In this document: positions 5,739 through 12,800 of the stretch, piece by piece
Layout: every line of letters starts with the position of its first letter
Numbering within the stretch: position 1 is the first letter of the stretch
NCBI GenBank assembly: GCA_028699795.1
Contig: JAQVTZ010000024.1
Coordinates: 1 to 13,731, forward strand
Length of the DNA stretch: 13,731 nucleotides
Source: Clostridia bacterium
GTDB lineage: Bacteria; Bacillota; Clostridia; Christensenellales; DTU072
Reading direction: 5' to 3'
Program-made: the position numbers and the translations under genes
The notes under the pieces: model-generated
Databases searched by the model: none
Seen by the model: only the letters and a program-made list of their open reading frames with translations
What the model was told of the DNA's origin: nothing

Positions 5739-7811
5739 ATGTCCAAAACAATCTTTCTCGTATCCAAAACTCATCTCGACTTGGGCTTTACCGACCTTGC
5801 CGCAAACATTCGCATGCGCTATATTAACGCTTTTATCCCCCAAGCCGTCGAAGCGGCGGAAAAACTGAATGCGGACGGCAAAAAGAGATTCGTATGGACA
5901 ACAGGCTCTTGGATTATTAAAGAGGCGTTAGAACACGGCAGCGCCGAACAAAAGAACGCGCTTGCCGCCGCCCTTAAGAGAGGCGATATTACCGCGCACG
6001 CTCTGCCGTTTACCACGCATACCGAACTTTTAGACGCCGATACCTTTCGATACGGACTGGGCATCATCAAAAAACTGGACAAGCTGTCGGGCAAAACGAC
6101 GGTAGCCGCCAAAATGACCGATGTCCCCGGGCATACCGCGGCCATTGTGCCTTATCTGTACGAAAACGGAATCCGATTGTTGCACATCGGCGTAAACGAA
6201 ACTTCCGCCGTGCCCCGTGTGCCCGAAACTTTTTTGTGGAAATACGGCGGCGGCGAAGTGGTCGTGATATACAGCGGAAATTACGGCGGCGGATTGTACC
6301 AAAACGAGTTTTTGGAAGAGCGATTGTATTTTGCGCATACGGGCGACAATCACGGCCCCGTATCGGCCGAGAACGCCGAAGCAAATTACAGGCGATTGCA
6401 AAAGGAATACCCCGATTACGAAATTGTCGCATCCGGTCTCGACCCCATTGCAAACAAATTATGGGCGATACGGGACAAACTGCCCGTGATAACTTCCGAA
6501 ATAGGAGACACTTGGATTCACGGTTCGGCGTCCGACCCTTATAAGTCTGCGGCCATGCGCGAACTCCTCTTTTTAAAAAATAAATGGCTTACCGAAGGCT
6601 CTCTAAAGCGGGAAAGCGAAGAGTACAAAAGGCTTGCCGACAATCTCCTGTGCCTTGCCGAGCACACCTGCGGAAAAGATGTCAAACGGTGGTTGTCCGA
6701 CTATACGCATTACTTAAAGAAAGACTTTATCAAAGCGCGCGCAAAAGACCGCGCAAAGCTAAACCTGTTAGACCTGTTCCGTTGCCGCCCTTACAATTTA
6801 CAAACGGCTGGGGCGCGGCTTATCAAGCTCTACCACAAAGGCTCTTACCGCGCGATGGAAGAAAGCTGGGCCGAACAACGGGCCTATCTGGACCATGCGC
6901 AAGCGTTGTTATCGCCCGAACATGCGGCGGAAGCTGTGGCAAGACTTGCCCTACTTCTCCCCAAAACGCCCCCCGTGTTACAAGGCGATGAAGTCGCTTT
7001 CGGCAAAGACTATACTTATAAATGTTTCACTTTCAGCGTCAACCGTCTGGGAGCCTTGTCGTTAAGTTATAAAGGCGCGCCTGTACTGGATGCCAAAAAG
7101 AGCGACCGCGCCGCGGTGGATTATGTCTCTTACAGCAAAAAGGACATGGAATTTTTTGAGGAAAATTATATGCGCGACTTAGACAAACTTGCGTCTTGGG
7201 CAATCCCAGACTTTTCTTACCCCGGTCTAGGCAGAGTAGACGGAAAGTATCCGACAGGCAGGTTTCCCTACCAAGTAACGCAATCCGCAATGCAAAAAGC
7301 GGAAGATTGTCCTATGGTACGACTGTTGCTAGAAACAGACGCAAAACTTTCGAAAGAGTTGGGCGCGCCGCGTAAAATCGTGATAGAATACCGCATCACC
7401 GATAAAAAAGTCAAAGTGGGGTTATCCTTTTTTAATAAGGACGCAAACAGACTTCCCGAAGCGCTTTTTATGCGCCTTTATCCCGCAATGGAAGGCAATA
7501 CGCTCAAGTATGTCAAAATGGGTTCGCCAATCAATCCTTACGATGTTGTCGAAAGAGGCAACCGCAATGTGTCCGCAGTAGAAAGTGTCAAGTATTGCGC
7601 CAAAGGCGCCGACGTCAAAATACGCAACCGACACGCGCCTTTAGCAAGCCTCGGCATGGGCAAAATTTTAGAGTTTGACGACCGATATGCAAGCGTAAAA
7701 AGCGGAGGAATCGCGTTTATCCTGCATAATAATATTTGGAAAACCAACTTCCCTCTTTGGTATGAAGGAAGCGCGTATTACGAAACCGAAATCGTCCCTG
7801 TTTCAAATTAA
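5739..7811 (+). CDS. Glycoside hydrolase family 38-like protein (DUF5054 type)
   Basis: A 690-residue protein whose N-terminal part resembles the alpha-mannosidase (GH38) catalytic barrel and, more specifically, the uncharacterised DUF5054 family. THLDLGFTD (11-19) parallels the HxDxGW metal-binding motif (His12, Asp14). MTDVPGHT (126-133) parallels the nucleophile segment (candidate Asp128). His261 in GDTWIHG could be the fourth zinc ligand. A helical middle domain (about 290-410) and a beta-rich C-terminal region (about 430-690) follow, as in GH38 enzymes. There is no signal peptide, so it should act in the cytosol on an imported or internally made glycoside. The start has AAAGGAG 5 bases upstream. 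Cotranscription with the preceding membrane gene is very likely; a terminator follows at once. Fold and family are well supported from memory of motifs. Mannosidase activity itself is inference. Confidence 0.82.
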   Translation: MSKTIFLVSKTHLDLGFTDLAANIRMRYINAFIPQAVEAAEKLNADGKKRFVWTTGSWIIKEALEHGSAEQKNALAAALKRGDITAHALPFTTHTELLDADTFRYGLGIIKKLDKLSGKTTVAAKMTDVPGHTAAIVPYLYENGIRLLHIGVNETSAVPRVPETFLWKYGGGEVVVIYSGNYGGGLYQNEFLEERLYFAHTGDNHGPVSAENAEANYRRLQKEYPDYEIVASGLDPIANKLWAIRDKLPVITSEIGDTWIHGSASDPYKSAAMRELLFLKNKWLTEGSLKRESEEYKRLADNLLCLAEHTCGKDVKRWLSDYTHYLKKDFIKARAKDRAKLNLLDLFRCRPYNLQTAGARLIKLYHKGSYRAMEESWAEQRAYLDHAQALLSPEHAAEAVARLALLLPKTPPVLQGDEVAFGKDYTYKCFTFSVNRLGALSLSYKGAPVLDAKKSDRAAVDYVSYSKKDMEFFEENYMRDLDKLASWAIPDFSYPGLGRVDGKYPTGRFPYQVTQSAMQKAEDCPMVRLLLETDAKLSKELGAPRKIVIEYRITDKKVKVGLSFFNKDANRLPEALFMRLYPAMEGNTLKYVKMGSPINPYDVVERGNRNVSAVESVKYCAKGADVKIRNRHAPLASLGMGKILEFDDRYASVKSGGIAFILHNNIWKTNFPLWYEGSAYYETEIVPVSN

Positions 7812-7815
7812 GATG

Positions 7816-7870
7816 AATAATAAAAAGAGCCTTCGCGTTACTTCGCGGAGGCTTCTTTTTTCTTTTTTTT
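7816..7870. terminator. Bidirectional intrinsic terminator between the GH38-like operon and queH
   Basis: GCCTTCGCG (7829-7837) pairs with CGCGGAGGC (7844-7852), nine pairs with one G-T wobble, around the loop TTACTT. Rightward it is followed by a T-rich tract (7853-7870). Leftward, the complement gives TCTTTTTATTATT. It therefore can end both convergent transcripts. The loop contains the queH stop codon (7838-7840), and the rightward T-tract is the lysine codons of queH's tail. Confidence 0.85.
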
Positions 7871-8395
7871 GCCTAAATAGCGTTCTTCTTCGCTGAAAAT
7901 GCAACCGCAATACTTTTGCATATACAGTCCTCTTGCTCTTGCGGCGGCTTGTCCTTCGCGGAAAAAGGGGCGAAAATCTCTGTATAAAAATTCGACACCG
8001 TATTTTTCGCCTTGTTCGTGACCGATACGCATTAACAGTTCGTGATTTTGGTAAGGGCTGATAAGTAAGGTAGTAGTAAAGGCGTCAAACCCGCGACTCT
8101 TTGCAACGCTAGCCGCGCCTGCCATACGGGTACAATAGCAAAACTCGCAACGCGAAGTGTCGGTTTTGCTCACACCGTCCAAAAAAGTCCTGAGGCCGTA
8201 TTCGCCTTCGTAAATCAAAGGCAACTCTTCTTCGCTGCAATACTTTAGCAAGGAATCGCGGCGGCTGATGTATTCGGTATAGGGATGAATGTTCGGGTTA
8301 AACCATAAAATAGAAGGAACCAGTCCCTCACGCCGCAAGGTTTCGACACATTTCACAGAACAAGGCGCGCAGCACGCATGCAACAAAACATTCAT
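7838..8395 (-). CDS. queH: Epoxyqueuosine reductase QueH
   Basis: Catalyses the last step of queuosine synthesis in tRNA, reducing epoxyqueuosine to queuosine; it is the cobalamin-independent counterpart of QueG. The cysteine set of the family (formerly DUF208) is present: HACCAPCS (Cys8, Cys9, Cys12), CEFCYC (Cys83, Cys86, Cys88) and KYCGCIFSEEER (Cys163, Cys165). These bind the Fe-S cluster and metal centre. Other family blocks are WFNPNIHPYTEY and LISPYQNHELL. The length of 185 residues is normal, apart from a lysine-rich tail (GKKKKKEASAK) whose codons double as the T-tract of the convergent operon's terminator. GGAGG lies 7 bases before the ATG. It lies 56 bases downstream of rocD with a hairpin between, and is probably in the same transcript. 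No other queuosine genes are in view. Confidence 0.95.
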   Translation of the reverse strand: MNVLLHACCAPCSVKCVETLRREGLVPSILWFNPNIHPYTEYISRRDSLLKYCSEEELPLIYEGEYGLRTFLDGVSKTDTSRCEFCYCTRMAGAASVAKSRGFDAFTTTLLISPYQNHELLMRIGHEQGEKYGVEFLYRDFRPFFREGQAAARARGLYMQKYCGCIFSEEERYLGKKKKKEASAK

Positions 8396-8416
8396 TGTGT
8401 TCCCTCCGTTACTAAT

Positions 8417-8452
8417 ATAGAACAGGCTGTCAAGATGACAGCCCTGTTCTAT
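8417..8452. other. Long intercistronic hairpin between rocD and queH
   Basis: AGAACAG, G, CTGTCA (8419-8432) pairs with TGACAG, CC, CTGTTCT (8436-8450): 14 pairs with a single bulged C and a 3-base loop, plus two flanking A-T pairs. On the minus strand it begins right at the rocD stop codon. The bases after it (ATATTAGTAAC) are not a U-run, so it is a poor intrinsic terminator for rocD. An mRNA-stabilising or processing hairpin, or an attenuator reducing queH expression, fits better. Confidence 0.6.
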
Positions 8453-9645
8453 TATTTTGTTAAAACTTTGCAGATAATTTCAAGCGCTTCCTCCATTTGC
8501 GGATAGGTAATCACCACAGGGGGCGCAAAGCGTATTGTGCGTTCGTGCGTCTCTTTGGCAAGCACGCCGCTTTGGATGAGTTTGTCCACATATTCCGAAG
8601 CGGGTCCCGAAAATTCTACTCCGATAAGCAAACCTTTTCCGCGGATATCGATGATTTCGGGATTGTCGATTTCGCGCAGTTTTTGGATGAAATACGCGCC
8701 TTTTTCGGCTGCCATTTTGGGATAATCGTCACGGACAAGAAGCTCGATTGCTTTTAGGCCCACCGCGGCTGCAAGAGGATTGCCGCCGAAAGTCGAGCCG
8801 TGCGAACCCGGTGTAAAAATAGATAAAATATCGTCGTTTGCAGAGATCGCGGATACCGGCATGATGCCGCCGCCCAAAGCCTTGCCCATAACATACACAT
8901 CGGGGATGACCTCCTCATGCATACAGGCAAACATTTTGCCCGTGCGTGCAAAGCCCGTCTGTACTTCGTCTGCAATGAACAAAATATTGTTGCGGGTGCA
9001 GATTTCGCGTACTTTTTTTAGGTAGCCTTTTGGTGGCACAATAATACCCGCTTCCCCTTGTATCGGTTCTACCAAAAAAGCGACGGTATCGGGGGTGATT
9101 GCGTCTGCCAAAGCGTCGGCATCGCCGTACTTAATTACTTTAAACCCCGGTGTATACGGCCCGTAACCCACGCGCGCATTTTCGTCTGTGCTCATCGATA
9201 TAATCGTTACCGTTCTGCCGTGGAAGTTGTTTTCGCATACGATAATCTCTTGCTTACCGTTGGGTACGCCTTTTACCAACGCGCCCCAACGCCTTGCCGT
9301 TTTAATAGCGGTTTCTACCGCTTCGGCGCCCGAATTCATTGGCAAAACCTTTTGTTTGCCTGTCAGTTTGGCAAGCTGCATGCAAAAATCGCACAAAACG
9401 GCGTTATGAAACGCGCGCGAAGTAAGCGTCAGTTTTTCTAGTTGCTCTTTGGCGGCCGCCACAATCTCGGGATGACAATGCCCGAAATTTAATGCGGAAT
9501 ACGCGCTAAGCATATCGAAATAAGTTTTTCCTTCGGGGTCGGAGACAAGCGCCCCCTCTCCTTTTACGATAACGACATCTTTGGGATGATAATTGTTGGT
9601 TCCGTATTGTTCGGTCTTTGCGATAATTTCTTTTGACGATAACAT
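8452..9645 (-). CDS. rocD: Ornithine aminotransferase (ornithine-oxo-acid transaminase)
   Basis: A PLP enzyme that transfers the delta-amino group of ornithine to 2-oxoglutarate, giving glutamate-5-semialdehyde and glutamate; it links arginine/ornithine breakdown with proline. It is a class III aminotransferase of 397 residues, the standard length. Features: NSGAEAVETAIK (104-115, phosphate contact), NNFHGRT (139-145, ring stacking), LVEPIQGEAG (191-200), ADEVQTG (225-231, Asp226 to the pyridine N), MGKALGGG (253-260, Lys255 the Schiff-base lysine) and HGSTFGGNP (282-290). The overall wording matches RocD better than acetylornithine or 4-aminobutyrate aminotransferases, although those relatives cannot be fully excluded by eye. 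ATG at 9645 has AAGGA 8 bases upstream and a strong promoter at 9693-9721. No other rocABCF gene is adjacent. Confidence 0.93.
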   Translation of the reverse strand: MLSSKEIIAKTEQYGTNNYHPKDVVIVKGEGALVSDPEGKTYFDMLSAYSALNFGHCHPEIVAAAKEQLEKLTLTSRAFHNAVLCDFCMQLAKLTGKQKVLPMNSGAEAVETAIKTARRWGALVKGVPNGKQEIIVCENNFHGRTVTIISMSTDENARVGYGPYTPGFKVIKYGDADALADAITPDTVAFLVEPIQGEAGIIVPPKGYLKKVREICTRNNILFIADEVQTGFARTGKMFACMHEEVIPDVYVMGKALGGGIMPVSAISANDDILSIFTPGSHGSTFGGNPLAAAVGLKAIELLVRDDYPKMAAEKGAYFIQKLREIDNPEIIDIRGKGLLIGVEFSGPASEYVDKLIQSGVLAKETHERTIRFAPPVVITYPQMEEALEIICKVLTK

Positions 9646-9692
9646 AAACTCTATCCTTATCGAAAATATTTACAGATTTCTCTATGGCAAAT

Positions 9693-9721
9693 ATTATAGC
9701 ACATCAATTTTACTATTTCAA
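9693..9721 (-). promoter_or_regulatory. Sigma-A-type promoter of rocD (and queH)
   Basis: On the minus strand, TTGAAA (9716-9721), a 17-base spacer, and TATAAT (9693-9698) with an extended -10 (TGTGC before it). The 11-mer TGTGCTATAAT is identical to that of the phosphoesterase promoter. The -10 lies 47 bases upstream of the ATG. The stretch from here to the next promoter holds only a short inverted repeat, GCAAA TGG TTTGC (9746-9758). Confidence 0.8.
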
Positions 9722-9787
9722 GAAAAGTGAAGCAGTCGGACGGCGGCAAATGGTTTGCTCAATTGAAACACCTTTTAAGTGGCAACC

Positions 9788-9816
9788 TTGACGAGTTGAA
9801 AAATCAGTGCTACAAT
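9788..9816 (+). promoter_or_regulatory. Sigma-A-type promoter of the LRR surface protein
   Basis: TTGACG (9788-9793), a 17-base spacer, and TACAAT (9811-9816), with TGC before the -10. Transcription should start near 9823, leaving a leader of about 34 bases before the ATG at 9857. It faces away from the rocD promoter. Confidence 0.7.
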
Positions 9817-9856
9817 CATCTTATATTTTCGGCGAAAAGGATGCTTCGGTGAGGAA

Positions 9857-12800
9857 ATGAGAAAGAATACTTTAATAATGAAGTTATCAAAACCTACTAC
9901 AATTATTCTCTTATTGACTCTCTTTCTTATTTTGTTATTTTTGGCAACCGTCTTCGGACTTTCCTATTCAAGGCTTTTTTATTGTACCGTTACATTCGAT
10001 ACCGATTACGGCACGGCAATCGAGCCTCTTGTGGTGCGTTACGGAAACAGCCTAACAGAAATACCCTTTACCGAGAGAGAGTATAATACTTTCGGGGGCT
10101 GGTATTACGACGAAGAACACACATTGCCGTATCAAGGCGAACCGGTTGAGGGTGACACCACGCTGTATATCAAATGGGATACTATCTTTAATAGCGACTA
10201 TTTTCAAACATTGTACGGAAAACTTCAAGCGTGTTATGCGGGAGAGTTATCGTTATTCTTATTCGAAGATGAAGAGTCGGTAGCTCCTTTTTATGAAGTT
10301 ATGGAACTGGATGATTACCAAAACAAAAGTACCGCGCATATCATCGGCGGTATCGACGCCGAAGGGCACGATACTATTATACTGGCGTTATTTGTTTTTG
10401 ATGATTTGGGAGATGCTCGTGATTTATACCAAAAAATGATAGTACAAGAAGAAAAAGGGAAACCACTATTAGGTGATATAGAGTTTTTGGGCAAGGATGC
10501 GCTGATGGGTGGTGTCGCTTGCGGTATCGCAAATACGATTTTGGGCGAGATAGGTAGCGACAATAATTTTTATTACGCCGTCAACGAAGAGCAAACCGAA
10601 GCAACCGTCTTGCGTTACAAAAACAATGCAGATACGGTTGTGCTTCCCGAAACCTATCTCGGGATTCCCGTTACCACCATCGGCCCTTACGCTTTTTACC
10701 GCAAAAACCTTACCGATGTTATATTGCATGACGGCATCCAAAATTTCGGCACCTATTCTTTTGCGTTTTGCAACAATCTAGCGGCACTCGACATCCCCGC
10801 AGGCGTAGAGATGCTAGCAAACGGACTTGTCGCCGAATCACCTCATGTGACTCTCGGTCTTGACAATTTGGTCTCCAATGAGAAATTTGCAGTGTTAGAC
10901 AACGCGCTCATCGATCAAGAGATGGGCAGGCTCATCCTCTATCTCGGCAACGCCGAAATGTATTCCGTGCCCGAAAGCATTGAGATTATCGCCGAATACG
11001 CTTTTGCGCATAAGCGTACGCTCAACAAAATTGTTTTGCCAGAGGGGGTCGAATATATTTGCAAATACGCTTTTTATGATACGGGCATTGAGAATTTATC
11101 GTTACCGCAAAGTATCGAATCAATCGAGGAAGGCGCTTTTCAAGGCGCTCAAGACGGCACTTCTCCGCTCCGAAGTATCGATTTTGCTATAAACACGATG
11201 CTTAGGAATATGTCTGTAAATGCTTTTGCCGACAACCCCCTAATCGAGAGTTTTGTGTTCCCCAAAAATTTACATCGAGTTGATTTCGGCATATTAAAAA
11301 ACTGCACAAATTTAAGGACAGTCGTATTTGAAACAGGCATCCAAATAGATGGGATTTATAACGAAACCTTTCTTAACTGTGTCCATTTAGAAGAAATCTC
11401 TTTGCCGGACAGCGTCACTTATGTAGGCGCTACGGCGTTTGCCGGCTGCAACTCGTTACAGAGCATAAACTTAAACAGGGCAACCGCTATTGAAAATAGC
11501 GCTTTTTCCGCCTGCCCCATGTTAGAAATCGTGGTATTTCATAAGGACAGCGAACTTATCGATTTGTTTGACAAAACATTTTATCATTGCGAAAATCTAT
11601 CGGTAGTGGAGTTGCCCGACGCTCTTTGTACAATCGGCGCCGAAGTGTTTGCAGGCTGCACTTCCTTAGCATCTATCGACATCAAGAATACAAAAGAGCT
11701 TTCCAATGACGCTTTTACGGGGTGTAGCAACCTCCAAACAATTGAGTTAAAAGCGGTAGAAACAATAGGCCCCAGTGCCTTCGCAAACTGCGTCTCACTT
11801 CAAAGCGTCGACCTCACCGGCGCAAAATCAGTGGGAGGCGCTGCTTTTGCGAACTGCGTGAACCTCACAACGGTATTATTTTCGGAAATGCTGGAAGAGC
11901 TGGGAGTCGATGCGCTGGACCACTGCGACGCCATCAAAAAACTTTCCTTACCGTCTGCTGCCATAAAAGGGGGATTTACTATTGGAAATCTGGGAGGATT
12001 AGAAGAGCTTATTTCTCCTATTATAAAAGATACCAATGGGATGTATATCCCCGTTACCCGTATCTTCCAGAATTCTCAAGCGCCCGACTCTTTGCAAATC
12101 ATTCGTATCAGCAACCCCATTACAACAATCCCTGACAGGTATTTTGCGGAATTGACGAATATAAGGCAAATAGAAATACCCGATTCGGTAGAATTCATAG
12201 AAGAATGGGCTTTTTATGGTTGCGTGTCTCTTTCTGTCTTTGCCGTTCCGCCTTCTCTCAAAGAAATCGGCGCCTCTGCTTTTTGCGGGTGTATCGGTCT
12301 TAGTGAATTCCCGATGCCCGACGGTCTTGTTTCAATAGGAGAATCTGCGTTTGCAGGGGACAGCTCGCTTGTGATACGGGGGTTCCCCAACAGTCTAAAG
12401 AGACTCGAAAGCGGCGCCTTCCGTAATTGCGTTTTAGTCACCGAAGTAGCGTTGCCCAATGGGATGGAATATGTCGGAAACGGCGCTTTCGCCGGCTGTT
12501 ACGGCATAGAGACAATGCAGGTTCCCCTTGCGCCTTACGCAAAGGAAGACCCAAAATATCCCCATTCCATTCAGTTATACACCGATACGTATTTGGGTGA
12601 TTATGTGTGCAATGTCAAGAGTGTCCGGCTTACAAGCGATACCCGTATTGTTCCCGAAAGAGCTTTTGCCGAGCTCGACTCGATAGAAACCATTCTATTC
12701 CCCGATACCGTAGAACGGTTTGAGGACTATTCTCTTAACGGAATACGCAATGTAAAAAAACTTGACATTTCGATGACCAAAAATTACGGCAGACAAATTT

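Noticed and set aside
8417..8452. rocD intrinsic terminator
   Set aside because: The stem is strong, but no U-run follows on the minus strand, so it was listed as an intercistronic hairpin.
9058..9441. 127-codon plus-strand frame antisense to rocD
   Set aside because: Opposite a fully conserved aminotransferase; no start signal and no family resemblance.
9841..9852. Mini-ORF ATG CTT CGG TGA in the leader of the LRR gene
   Set aside because: AAAAGG abuts its ATG with almost no spacing, so translation is unlikely; three codons is too little evidence for a leader peptide.
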